A stretch of DNA of 64,000 bases from Latrodectus hesperus (taxonomy: Eukaryota; Arthropoda; Arachnida; Araneae; Theridiidae): NCBI GenBank assembly GCA_037975125.1, contig CM075857.1, positions 44,157,172 to 44,221,171 of the forward strand, in the 5' to 3' direction. Both the position numbers and the translations under genes were made by a program. Below are positions 37,449 to 49,830 of the stretch, one piece after another. Each line of letters opens with the position of its first letter. Within the stretch, counting starts at the first letter, position 1. The notes beneath the pieces were generated by a model. That model was not told where the DNA came from. It saw nothing but the letters and a program-made list of their open reading frames with translations, and made no database searches.

Positions 37449-40400
37449 TTAGGGACAATATAGATTGCATTTTATTTGTAATTGTTAATATAAATTACAG
37501 TTAATCATTATAATCTATTTTAGTGTGGAAAATTATCCCGATTTCTCTTGTCTTTATAGTAATTTTTTTTTAATTGAACATCTGCAACCTAGATTTTATA
37601 GCTTCATTATGTGGTATGTTAAGCTGAAGCATCTAACGATTTAGTGAAACCATTTGCTCGAGAATTTTATTGTTTCGGAACACGGAAGTAAATATGCTTA
37701 TTATGATTTTATGGGTTAATTTTCTTTCACCGAACTCTGCAACAGTGAATTTCTTTTTTAATTATGATGCTCTCTTTTGAACGCATATCGGAACAAATGA
37801 TTAAAAAAACTGCTTTAGAATAAATTACTTCGATAGAAATTGAAAAATAAAAATAAATTCTCACTTTTTTCCCATATTATAAAGTTTCAATATAAATACC
37901 CTAATACTTAATTTAAAAAAGAATAATCACACTTTAATATTAAAAAGTGTTCTTAATCATAGAAAACGTTTACAAAACGTTATTGCTTTTCATTTTATTT
38001 CGTTAAAATTTATTACATTCCCTAGATAAATTTTACATGAATGACATTTTTGTGTTCGGCAACTTTATTAAGTTTTGCTGTTTTCATATTTTTTTTAATT
38101 ATTGTGATTCCAACAAATAATCAATATCTTTAGTAATAATCATATGTTTTGCATCAATATCATACAGGGTTTAATTTATTATCTACAGTTAACTTATTAT
38201 AAATAATATTATTTACACAGTGTCTGTTTACATTCAACAGCAGATATTTAACTATATAAAAAATAAGCATTTAACCAAAGTTCTCAAACTCAGAATCCGT
38301 TATCTGAATGTAAAAAAGTGGAGCTTATTATTTGTCAAATTGTTAAACCATATTCTATAGAAATGTATAGAACTTCTAAGACTTGAAATTTAATATAATA
38401 CAAATAATACGAATGGATTTTAAATTCTTAATTTTCTTTAAAAAAGTTTCATTGATTGAAAGAGTTTTTTTTAAAAAAATATGTTGTAGTTTTAGATTAA
38501 AAAAAATAACTGAAATAAATGAACAGTTAGAATTACACTAATTTTGTATTAAGTGATACATAATAAACTACAAAAGAATAAAAAATATAATTTTCTTAAT
38601 AGTGAGGCTTTTTATATATATGGATTTCTGTCTGTATTTGAAATATGACTGATTTATTTAGAGTAAAAAGAAAATTAAGATTTACTTCTTTTTTACATTA
38701 AAGCAAAAAGTTTGAATCGATGAATATTTCCTTATTGATGAACCAACACATACTTATAATTTTATAACTTTATCAAAATCTTTCACTATTCACGAAAAAA
38801 AAAAAAAAACAAATTCTTCATTTTTGGACGCAAGTGGTTCATTAGTTGAAATTTTTTTTCATAATTATGCTAATTTTGAAAATAAATAATGTTGATTTGA
38901 AAGATCTAATATTTTTAAAGTAGGATTTCCTCCGCTTTGTGTAATTAAATTTCATTATTATGACTCTACAGAAACATTAAAAATAAATTTAAATAAAAAC
39001 AGAAAATTTAATTGTCTACATAAATACTAAAAAATTTTTAGTCTTCCAAATTAATGATTCACATTTTATTATGTTGTTAAACTGCTTTTCTTATGTAACT
39101 TGTCCAGACGTCATATTCTAGTTCGAAAATATTGCTTAAAAAGAAACGTGAATTTAAGTTACAACACATATTCGATGACTCAATTACCGTTTTCTTCTAC
39201 GATATCTCTAAAGATTTATTTTCTATTCTCTCGATAATTTTTCACAAAAACAGGATCGAGTCGACAGACAAATCTTCGCTATACATTTCTAGAAGTCAAA
39301 TAATTCAAATCTTGCTATTGTTCTTAAGTACTGAGCAAATATACAAAACTATTATTAGTTTTCTGCCAGAGGCCCGCAGCAAACGCTTAAAAGTCCATTA
39401 CTTGAACGTGTTGGCGGAGCGGGCGAAGGAGAATACGCAAACGATTTTTTGTTAGGAAGTGTTATTTCTCGTGTATGTTGGGGAAGAGCGTCTTCTTGAC
39501 ATCGATGAGCGAATGTTACCTGGAAAGAATTTCTTAAACGAGGAAACGAATGCTGTTGAAAACCAGTTTTCTGGAATAGTTTTGAATTGCTCATTTATAA
39601 TCTTGTCTAGAGGCAAAACTTAAGGTATTTCAGAATTTATTGTTAAGTAATAAACTTTAAACTGGAGAGAAAAATAGTGTAAGAGAAATATAAATTCTTC
39701 AATATATGAGTTCATTTTACAGTATAATATTCAGCTGGTGTGTGTGTGTGGTTTGATTTTTTTTTCTTTCCCAGATTGACATCCCTCTAAATTTTATAAA
39801 ATTGAAATCCCTACCTTCTCTAAGAATCACATTTCATCACTATATGTTTAACGAATGAATTTTTAGTGTTTTCGTTAAAGAAAGTTATTTTTATATTTAT
39901 TTAATAAGGAAATATTTTCCACATTATTTATAAAATTATTTTTTTGAGGAAATGGTAAAAGTTTTTATTTTATCATATTTGTTTCACATTTTATCATATG
40001 CTATTGTCTCATGCGGGTTGTGGTTTCATTGTAGTTTTTATTGAAAAATTCCAGTTTGAAAAAAATAGCAATATTTACTATTACTTTTCTTTTTTAAGCC
40101 CCATTTTGCATCATGAAAGGAGATTTCATGCATAGATCAAGTAAAGATAAGTTTGGAATTCTTAAATATTCTCTATTACTGAGACATTATTAAATACTGA
40201 AGTCGAAATGATGCATTTGCGGCTTATAGGGAAAAGTATCACCATATATACTTTACAAAGGGTAAGAATAATACATATTTAAGAATCCTAAGAAAACAGC
40301 GCTAAATATCGTTATTTTATAAGCTAATATTGCATTGTGGGAATTGATTATTTTTGCTTTACTCTCAATGGTTACCTAAAGATGGCAGTTTTAAAAGGGG

Positions 40401-40680
40401 GTAACGAACTTAACGTTTCTGTTCTTGAAGCGAAAAAGTTGCGGAAAGTAGTATTGCATTTTTAAATTAATTTTATCGCGTGCTTAGCAATTTTAATAGG
40501 AACTGAAGTCAACTTAATTACGGTTAATGCTTACTAAAATAGGATTAAAATCTAAATTTCGGAATGAAATATCGCTTTTATTAACTAGAGATCAATATTT
40601 TGATACAAGTTTCCTTCCGTCTGTAAAAATGTTCTCAGTTCAACCACAGACAGTGTGGCTGCCAAATAGAGTATGAATTT
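37444..40680. other. AT-rich intergenic DNA with one GC-richer island
   Basis: At 39350-39560 a stretch containing GGCGGAGCGGGCGAAGGAGA stands out from the AT-rich background. Overlapping unrecognised frames lie on both strands (39132-39455 plus, 39355-39594 minus). It could be a decayed mobile element or a non-coding exon. Nothing else was recognised. Confidence 0.35.
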
Positions 40681-40689
40681 TTTATATAT

Positions 40690-40832
40690 ATTTGCGCTCC
40701 GGCTTTCGGTTTAAAAGTTCATAAGTACGATTCCCACTTTACGCGTAGATGTTGGAATTAGTTTGGAATCTACTTTAACTATAGGTATCAGTCATATTAG
40801 CATTCAAGTACAAGAAATGATCGTTTTAGTTA
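40690..40832 (+). mobile_element. Old SINE copy, same family as 59219
   Basis: The sequence follows the SINE at 59219 in order with many substitutions. It has GCTCCGGCTTTCGGTTTAAA (tRNA-like middle), a decayed box B (GTACGATTCCCAC), then GTTTGGAATCTACTTTAACT and a GAAATGATCG segment, which correspond to the GGTTCGGAATCCACTTTAAA and AAAATGACCG parts of the younger copy. The head is missing. No target-site duplication was recognised. Confidence 0.6.
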
Positions 40833-42471
40833 CGATTTTCCATTCACGAATTTTTTTTTTTTGTTTTTGTGACCGCGACAACTAAGTTTCTTTGTTTTAA
40901 AGTACAGTGAAATCTATAGAGATATGAATTCTTATTTTTCAGAAAAAGTATTTACAAACATAAAATTCAAATATTTGCAAAAATAAACATACTAATATTT
41001 CATACATTGCTTGAAATTTTTTTTCTCTGATCTCTAATAAATTAATACAGTAGTAATTTATGATTTTTCTTTTGAATAACAAATTATAGCATTTTTCATG
41101 TCAGAGCTTTTGTGATGACAGTCATCTGTTTCCGTACATCCGGTGCCCTAAAGCTACCGTTGTTCGAGTGTTAAAAATCACAACCTGTCGGAAATAACTT
41201 TCAGGTGAGAAGATCAAAGGGGACATGAGCTATAGTGATCTTTGTCCGAAAAGATGTCGGGGAGAAGGTGCTAGCTCTGGTGTCAACCTCATTACTTGAT
41301 CTCGGTTCTAAATTAAAAGGCTTGATAATACTGAATTAATTTGTAGAATCATTTTGCTGATGCCTACCGTATAGTTATGCATACCTTCTACTTTAAATTA
41401 TTTGTATAATTTACCTTATTAACTACTTTTCTTGACACTAAAATTTTATTAGCTAATCAAATGACAGTAATTTTGAAATCGATAAAAGAATATAAACTTA
41501 TATTATCCTGATTTCTGATCTTTAGTTCATGGTGACGTGAACTATTTAAAACTTTTAAAGTAACTTTGATTAAATAAGATCAACCTAATACTTATTTCTC
41601 ACACGAGGAAAATCTGTATCAAGTAGTCAGCTGCGGATCTCCCCTTTCCAAGAATAAGAAATCGGTGCTGAATCAATAAATAGTATGCAGCGGGATGAGA
41701 GAGATATGTCTATCTTTGCATACATTTGTGAAACATGATGGTACGCTTATACTTTGTATTTCTTATTACCTCTGTTGCCAACTGATAAGTGTGATTTAAA
41801 TAAATTAAGGTAAAAGGCATGACTATGTGATCATTTAAGAAAGTGAGGTTTTACAGTTTGGAATCTATTGAAGTCACGAAATTTTGAGGAGTTAAATTAT
41901 TTCTTGAAAATATAATGATGAGAAGCATCAAAAAGAGTCTGTCAGGCTTATTTCCTTTAATAATATTTGGGTTATAGGAAACGATGTCAAATTATAATTT
42001 TTTTAAAAAAAATATGGCGTTGTTTTCTTTCAATTTCTAAAATTTGTCAGTTTTAATGAGTCTATTAGGTATTTTTTAAACTAATCATTAAATGTAAACA
42101 CTTAATGTATAATTAATTATAAAGTACGTTTTGTGGATTATTGTTTTTAAAGACTTAATAACTAGTTGATGAATGATAAGCACTCTTGCACATTCAGACT
42201 ACTAGTTCATGGCTCTGAATCCAATCTCAAAAGTAGTTGTATGTTGTAGTTATAATCTGTGAAAACAACATAATTAACTGTAACCGAGAACTTTAGTTTC
42301 GTTTTCTGCCAGGATACGTGGACAGAATCACACAGTATTCGTGTTCGAGTGAGGATAGGAATTGCTTTTGATGACCAGGGATGGCGTATGCTCCGTTTCA
42401 GTTCAGGACCAAAAAGGCTCCTTCCTAGACCAAAATATCAGCAGTCTTATTGTTATAGATTCCAATATGTT
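40833..42471. other. Intergenic DNA, partly less AT-rich, unassigned
   Basis: A block at about 41100-41310 (around CATCCGGTGCCCTAAAGCTA) and another at 41620-41710 have balanced composition and look like repeat fragments. I could not assign either to a family. Confidence 0.35.
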
Positions 42472-42484
42472 ATAATAAATGTGA
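42472..42484. repeat. Left target-site duplication of the SINE at 42485
   Basis: ATAATAAATGTGA, repeated exactly at 42812-42824. Confidence 0.85.
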
Positions 42485-42811
42485 GCCGACCGATTGGCTG
42501 AGTGGTTAGCGTTCCTGACTCCTGAGCTGTTGGTCCCGGGTTCGAATCCCGGTTCGGGCATGGATGTTTCTTTTCTTCTCTGTTCTCTCTGTGTTTCTCT
42601 GTCCTCTCTTCTGTGATGCGTGTATGTTGTGGTATGAATGTGACCCATCCTATAAACGGGTTTGTGGTGGTATGGCGCGGGTAACGCTACTCGCCTCCAT
42701 GACTTGATTCACGGGTGCTCGCTGGGTAACGATAAATGAGTAGCAGTTTCTGGCCTTGTTGTGGCATAGGGTTCAATCACCCTTGTGTGTCCACGATTGG
42801 ATAAAAAAATA
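42485..42811 (+). mobile_element. tRNA-derived SINE, full length
   Basis: The head is tRNA-like, with box A (TGGCTGAGTGGTTAGCG) and box B (GGGTTCGAATCCC) correctly spaced within the first 75 bp. A pyrimidine-rich stretch follows, then a GC-rich body with CTATAAACGGG and a tail ending GGATAAAAAAATAA. A 13-bp duplication (ATAATAAATGTGA, 42472-42484 and 42812-42824) brackets the roughly 327-bp element. The minus-strand 81-codon frame over it (42403-42648, with MPEPGFEPGT) is the familiar false protein produced by reading a box B backwards. Confidence 0.9.
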
Positions 42812-42824
42812 ATAATAAATGTGA
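42812..42824. repeat. Right target-site duplication of the SINE at 42485
   Basis: Exact copy of the 13 bp at 42472-42484. Confidence 0.85.
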
Positions 42825-45800
42825 TGCCTTGAAAAACAATGTATTTTATGTTATTTAAATATCCTCGGCAACACTAGAACATCACAGAATCCATTACAAA
42901 TCTTTGGCCTCTGAGAATTAGAGTACACAATGCCCAAAAAGTAACCATAAAATAATAAACCATGCAATCGTTAATTTCTAAATCTACTATTATGGTGTTA
43001 AAATGAACTTACATCGACCAGAAACACACACGCTGTTTCAATATAATACTTAATAAAATTTTAATTTCATAGTAACTGGTAATTACAGTTTTTAAAAAAT
43101 TCATGTCATGAAATCTGGAACCATCAAGTTTGATTCGTATCGCTAAAGGGAAATAATTCCAGGAGTTGAAGTTTAAAAATAAAAAAAATTGCGTTGCATA
43201 ATCAAAACCACTATTCGTTTCTGTAAAAAACAGTGAATAAATTATGAGTTTTATTTATTTATTAATTTTTTCTAAGTAACATAGGAATAAATGCAACAAA
43301 TACACAAATCTTTTGGCCGTGATTAATATGAATCCAAAATATAACTCTTATATTTTGAACTCCTATCGTAAAAATTCGTTGAAACATTATTATTTAAATT
43401 TTTGAAAAAATTTGATGTATGAAATAATATAATTCACAATAAAACACACGTATCTTCTCTTAATTTTTATATAATTTACATTAGATTCTAATTTTAAATT
43501 TCAAAACAAATTCTCCATTGTCATTAATTCAGTTTGAAAAGATTAAATTTTAATCCATAGCAATTTATAGCACATATAAATATATTAATACTAATATGTA
43601 ATTTTGCCTCGTTTCATGATTGTCATTAAAATTTTACATTAATTTTGATTGATTTGAAAAATAATTCACATGTTTTTTTATCCCTAATCTAAAGAAAATT
43701 TAATTTCGATACCTACAAATGAATAAAATTATTACCGTTTTCAAGGAAAACTTGAATGTAAGTCAAAAAAATATTACGATCAATATCATTTGATATATGA
43801 TCGCGTGAAACTAAAATGATTCATACTTGTGTGTTCGATACCATTTTATTGACACGAAAGGAGTTGTCACTCAAAACAGGCTTACATTCATTTCTAATAA
43901 TAGCACAATTTCATGGAGTATTTTAATGTTATATTTCTGTTTGTACCATCTGTTTACTAAAGAGAACTTCTAAATTGAAAGTGAAACACAAGAAACTTAT
44001 CAATTTTTTTTCCCGGGCGAAACTTAGTATTTCTCAGTAGATAAAATATATCTTTTAATAATATATAACTTGAATAGTTTAGTGTCTTTTTTGTTATTAT
44101 TATTTATAAATGTGCAATTAATAACTTAATTTCTATTGAAAGATTCGAAATATAAATCAAACTATAAAAATGGTTTGGATCATTTAATTCGAAATACGTA
44201 ATATCAGCAACAAAATTAAACGTTCTGTAAGTAAGAAACTCGATGTATACTACGATGTGTACTTTTACGCTTATTTTTATAAGATGCATATTTTATGTAT
44301 TTCGTGTCCATTTTTAAAATATATACATTAATTGAATTTTGAATACATAGTTATCATTTTGTTTCTAACAAACATGTAATTTTATGCCAGTTTTTCTAAA
44401 TGGCAGGTATGAACTTTTATCATGACTGGGTCAGTGTCACAAGAACCACGTGCATTGCAACGTGAATTTGTGGTTCATCAACAAACCCGTCTGGATAGAG
44501 GTTCAACTTGAGAAAAACGAAAACATTTGTTTATATCTTAAAAAGAGCGAAAAGAAAAACTGGTTTAGTTGAATATAATCTCTCTCTTATGATTCAAGAT
44601 TCTCTCCTGTACCTATTTTTGATGTGTGTCAGTCGTTTATAAGCCATACAAATAATCCCACATAATTTGTACGTGCTTTGTTTCAAAATAATCGTTTGAA
44701 TTGTTTGACAAAATGGCTAAAAAGTTTATATGCTTGACTGCCGTCAGATTAAAATCGGGAGATATTTCCGATCATTAATACAATAGTATATTTTTCATGA
44801 TATTATCTGCAAAATCGTTTGTATATTCTACAAGGTTAAGAAGCTTTTTTGATTTCTTTGAATGTATCAAATTACATCGTGTGCCTCTCATTTTTAGTAT
44901 GTTGTTAAGATGAAACAAGTAAAAGCATTTTTCTGTACTTTTTGTTCTCAATGGTAGAAACCTTTGTCCTTAAAGAATTCTGTTTATTAATTATACATTA
45001 TGTATCAGTTTCTTTAAATATCTCTCATATTGTTAAGATGAATGACTAAATTCATTCGATTCCACTGATGGTGCTTTTCTGTTTTATGGTTTCGACCATT
45101 AATTTCATGCAAATAATGCATTCACTGCTTCTTTTTTTATTACTTTTAATTTAGTTTGTAGTAAACATTAATTTTAGGATTTTGCATAAAGGATATTTAA
45201 AAATAAATGATTTTATTTCATCAAAAATTATAAAAATGTGTCTATTTAATTCAGAAACTGGAAAGTTTAAGAATCACACTTATTAATTATATTTTTTGAA
45301 AGAATTATCTCCCTCAATCTCTAAAGTATTTCGCTTAAGTTAAATTGTTATATCTATCCTAATAACACAAATTCCATATAACCTTTTTGACACTTATGTA
45401 AACTTTTGGCAATGAAATAGTGTTTTTGATACATCCTTCTTTCTAAATAAATAAATTAAAACCAATTAATAATAAAATAAAAAAGGTAAAGAAATATTAA
45501 GACTTTTAAGATAAAAAAATTTGATTGAATTATCCTCAGAAGAATTCTAATGGAAATATTTTGTCAAAATAAAGTATTTTAAGTTTTCCTGCGATAATAA
45601 CGTGCAACCTAGGATAGCCATATTAATAATAAACATAAAAACAAAAATTTTGAATGGGAAAAATTGAGAATTTTTCTTTTAATTTGGTGATAAAATGAAA
45701 AGTCGATTTTGTTGGCAAGTTTTACTATATTATTGAAAGTAAGGGACAATTGTGAAAAATGCATTGAAAATGTACAAATGGGAAAAAGAAACAAATTGCC

Positions 45801-47604
45801 CATTTATCACAATAGCCAAACAATTCATTATTCATTTTTAATTTTTGTAGCTTAATTTAAATCTTCCTTTCTTAAAATATTTTTTATAAAATTTGTTTTG
45901 CTTAAAAACAGTTATGAAATCTTTTACAAATATACTTCTAATAAACTTAACAAAATTTGTTTGTAGTCAGTAAGTCAATTGACATACAGTAGTTCATTCA
46001 ACATTAGTTGACTCAGTTAGGAACGAAGTTACTGGATTCAATTGGAACTAGAAATTTATCTTACTCAAAATATATTTTGATTTATATTTTAAATTATTAT
46101 AAGCAAATCCTACACTGTGATGGTATTATTTATTATATACTTTAATCAAGTTTTAATTATGAATATCTTGCATATGAATGGCCAAAAAATTTCGAACTGA
46201 ACAAGGTATTTTTGGCAGATTTTATTACATTCAGATATTGATATAGCGAATATGAGTAGAAAGTTGAATGCTTTTTTTTATTTAAGTTTACTATTTGTTT
46301 TTTAGCCTATTAAGTATGCACCTTGTGCAATTGGTCTAAATGAAACAGATTCGTGTTTGGTCAGTAGCATCGTTTCTTTTATCTGGTTTATTTGGGGTTT
46401 TAGCTGAACTAATTCCATAGACAAATTTCATAATTATTAGCTATTATGTAATCGGTTTTTAGACTGAAATTGCAGTCGTAAATTAACTGCACGTCATAAA
46501 TTATCAATATTTTTCGGTGTTTTCCATTTTTAAAACATTTTTACCCTTCATTTGCATGTAATGTCATCAAATACGTATTTTATGTAGCTAGGTTTTGAAT
46601 TTTTAAAAAATACAGATACAAAGAATGGATATTTCTTTTAAATTTCCTTACTCAAATACTAATTATTCTTATTTATAATTATTTATTTTAACCTGTAATA
46701 TTAGATCTAAACTTGAAACAGAAATATAGAAAATAAGTACTGTCGAAATTTTTACTATTTTTGAATACGAAAGAAAATTTTGGGGAATATGAAAATTTCA
46801 GAATATAGACTTATAATTCGTCCTCTGTTATATTTTAAAATACAGTTACAAAATAATTGTTTGTAATTCGTAGAAAAGATATCAAGAAATAATTCCTTGT
46901 GAAAATTGAAATGCATTTGAAAAGATATATCAGAAAGTGCATGAATCAAAACAAAAGCACAAATACTATTTATTTAATTAAATATTCTCATCAATGACGC
47001 TATTTTAGTCGCCAAGTAGTTATAAATTTTCTTTGAAATATCAATGTAAGTTTATGCCTTTCAATTATACCAATTTAAGAACCTTTAATAACTTTTAAAT
47101 TTTCTAAGATTTTTTGAGTCTTTTATATAATTCTAATAAGTACAATGTTCAGAATATTTTAATAAATCAACATTTTAGAACAATGATTAGATTTATCTCA
47201 AATATGTACTTATCCAATTAGTATTCTCTTCAGTTATGTCTGTACAGTTTTACAGTAATGAATTGTGGCCAAGACTATCTAGAACAAAAAATTTGTTCAA
47301 CTGTGACTTAAAAAATTATAAAACCTAATTTGACGGCTACAAATGCTTTGCTTCGTACTAGTTCTGCTTCTGTGCGAATGGTACAAGGATGTCATGCCTC
47401 TGAAAACGTTTACACAAACTTTAATAAACAAGAAAAAACAAGATTGCCATACAAATACGACGAAAATGTCCAAAAAGATGAGTATATCATTTTAAATAAT
47501 TTATTATTAGAGCGTAGTCTTGTGAAGATTTGTTCTTATACTCTCTCTCTCTCTCTCGAAATATTGTATTACATTTTGCTTTTCAACAATGTGAATTTCA
47601 GTAT
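42825..47604. other. AT-rich intergenic DNA, nothing recognised
   Basis: No gene, RNA or repeat family could be supported. Short frames at 44104, 45609, 46755 and 47330 have no recognisable content; the last runs through a short (CT)n stretch near 47540. Confidence 0.45.
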
Positions 47605-47612
47605 GATATAAT
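47605..47612. repeat. Left 8-bp target-site duplication
   Basis: GATATAAT, repeated exactly at 48821-48828, flanking the element at 47613-48820. Confidence 0.8.
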
Positions 47613-47674
47613 GGAACAAGTTCAGTATCCCCATACACTGATTTCTCGCCAAATCTGGTAACCGTTGTTTACGT

Positions 47675-47780
47675 TGTAGTGTTGCCGATTTCAGCTTTTG
47701 TTTTTATTGTAGTGTTGCCAAATTTAGTTTTTGTTATTAGTTTTATTTTTTCGTTGCCAGATTCCGTTTTTCTCGTGTTT
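47675..47780. repeat. Degenerate tandem repeat, unit about 34 bp, three copies
   Basis: TGTAGTGTTGCCGATTTCAG (47675), TGTAGTGTTGCCAAATTTAG (47709) and TCGTTGCCAGATTCCG (about 47751) start successive T-rich units inside the left part of the 47613 element. Confidence 0.6.
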
Positions 47781-48407
47781 TAAATAAGTTTTACGTTATA
47801 TATGTGCTTTTTTTAGTGGCAATAGCTTTTTTAGTTTCACCTCGAGAACTTTCCAGAACTTTCTTTGCTAATTGTTCTACGTATTAATTGCTAGTCATTT
47901 TAATTTCGTTTACTTTTGCTGATGGAATCTGTGGATTTCCCGCTCTTGTGTTTCGTTGTCTCCACTGTCCAATTATCGTAATTTTTTTTACTAATTCTTT
48001 TATATTATTTACTTTTATTTGGTTTAATTTTAATATATATTTTTTATTAAATAATCTATTTTATTTTATTTATTTAAAATCTTTAAATATTCTTTTTTCC
48101 TTATTTCGTTTTCGTAATTTACTATCATCTTTTTATCGTTTTAATTACGTTATTTATTGTTTTAATTAAAAATGCCTCATGTTAAAAATGTTGTCGAAAA
48201 ATATCAACAAATTCAATTAGCTAAAATTAAAGATAATAATGATGGATTTTTGCCCAGGATTCCAAATAATTAATTAATTTAGGATTAGCAAATATTAATT
48301 TTTTAACGGAAATTTAATTTGGAGAGAAGGTGTAATTATTTTATTTAAATTCTATTGCTTACATGTATTTTTTTACTGTATTCGTGTTTCATTTTTATTT
48401 ACTTAAA

Positions 48408-48562
48408 ATGTGTATATATTTAAAAAATATTTTATTCATGTTTTTTTTTAATTTTAAAAAATGTTTATATTTGAAAAATAAGTTTTTGCATGCTTTTTTT
48501 TTAAATTTTATAAAGTATATATATATTTAGAAAAATATTTTTGCATGCTTTTTTTGTAAAAT
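48408..48562. repeat. Degenerate tandem repeat, unit about 52-55 bp, three copies
   Basis: Each copy has a TATATTT...AAAAATA part followed by TTTGCATGC or TTCATG and a run of T. The copies are centred near 48437, 48489 and 48544. Confidence 0.55.
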
Positions 48563-48820
48563 TAGATAATTATTTTTACTGAAATGTGACACTGGTGACA
48601 AACGAATAAAATGTCGAAATAAATATACCAATCAGCATGTCAGCTTAACTTCATATCAAGTAAGTCCGTTATTTATAATTATTTCCCTTTTTAAAATTTC
48701 TGAAATGCTTATTTTTCGATCGAACTTAGAGAAATTTCCCGTTTAAATAAACGCGTGCCTAGCTTGGCGACAAAAAAATTCGCCGCGTCGCCAAGTGTAT
48801 GGGGATACTGAACTTGTTCC

Positions 48821-48828
48821 GATATAAT
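48821..48828. repeat. Right 8-bp target-site duplication
   Basis: GATATAAT, matching 47605-47612. Confidence 0.8.
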
Positions 48829-49828
48829 TTTGCTAAACGATGAACTTCGAAAATATTTCATACTATGTATAGGTGTGATTGAATAACATACGCACAAACT
48901 ATATTAATATTTCAATTATGGTCAGTGACTTGAAGAAATGGGGGAAAATGTATATAATTTATAAGGAAACATGAAAATATTTTTCAAAAAAAAATATTAA
49001 TTTTATATTTATCCATGTTTTAATAAAATGAAATGTAAATCTTAAAAATTGATCGTTTAATTCTCGCATAGCACATGTTTCTTATTCAAACTAAACTTTA
49101 TCACTGAAACTTTTTAATGATATTAATAGGACAGGAATTATGAGAAAAGTGACCATATTTGTTTGCCCAACAGAAATATAATTAAAATTGTAAAATATCA
49201 TAACACTGCCCTCTATAGTTCTAATTCAAACAATTCATTTATAATCTTGCTTGTGTCAAAATTATTTAAGTTAAGTTCAAGTACAGCTGACAATATAATA
49301 GAAGTTTATATACATTATAGAAATTTAAGAAATATTATTATTATAAATTAAGAGTTCGTTGGATATTTCATGAAAATTAATTTGATTTATTGTTTAATGA
49401 TTAATTTTTGCTCATCGCAACTGAATCAGAGAACTTTCTAATATAAAATTATTTAGAAAAGATTCCTAACCACTAAACATAACAAAGTCCAACGTACTAG
49501 TCAAACCATAACTGTTGAACAAAAAGCCAGACATCAAAACATTTTTAGTTTTGCTACGTTATATCATACATGAAGAACTATGTATGTATTTCAAAATTGA
49601 AAACTTTTCTGTTAGTTCTCCCCGGTAAAAAAAAACTACCAAACAATTATTTTTGAGGTATATTATCTTTTCACTTCCTCTTAATTCTATAGGATGAATA
49701 TATTTTTATACATACAAAACATTTTTTACTTGAGAAACATTATGTAGATATTAACTTCCAAAACATGTTTGGAATTTGTTATTAATATTTAACTGATGGA
49801 ATTCTTTCAATTAATCCTCAAAAACTTA
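48829..49828. other. AT-rich intergenic DNA, nothing recognised
   Basis: No supported gene or repeat. Confidence 0.45.
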
Positions 49829-49830
49829 TA

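Larger units (their letters stand above)
47613..48820. mobile_element. Non-autonomous DNA transposon with 26-28 bp inverted repeats and 8-bp duplication, superfamily unknown
   Basis: Both ends read GGAACAAGTTCAGTATCCCC and continue with ATACACT in inverted orientation, with almost no mismatch. The flanks carry a perfect 8-bp duplication, GATATAAT. Inside there is no transposase. There is a short tandem repeat near the left end, about 470 bp of T-rich DNA, a 33-codon frame starting MPHVKNVVEKYQQIQLAKIK (48172-48273), and another tandem repeat at 48408-48562. CGCCAA/TTGGCG motifs sit next to both ends. Eight-bp duplications occur in hAT, P and Merlin-type transposons. The GGA start argues against a standard hAT end (CAG), so the superfamily is left open. 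Confidence 0.75.

Noticed and set aside
42485..42560. A functional tRNA gene at the SINE head
   Set aside because: Boxes A and B are present, but a long tRNA-unrelated body, an A-rich tail and a 13-bp duplication show a SINE. The same holds for 10430-10506, 15180-15252 and 59219-59295.
42403..42648. 81-codon minus-strand ORF containing MPEPGFEPGT
   Set aside because: It is the reverse reading of the box B of the tRNA-derived SINE at 42485, a well-known source of false proteins.
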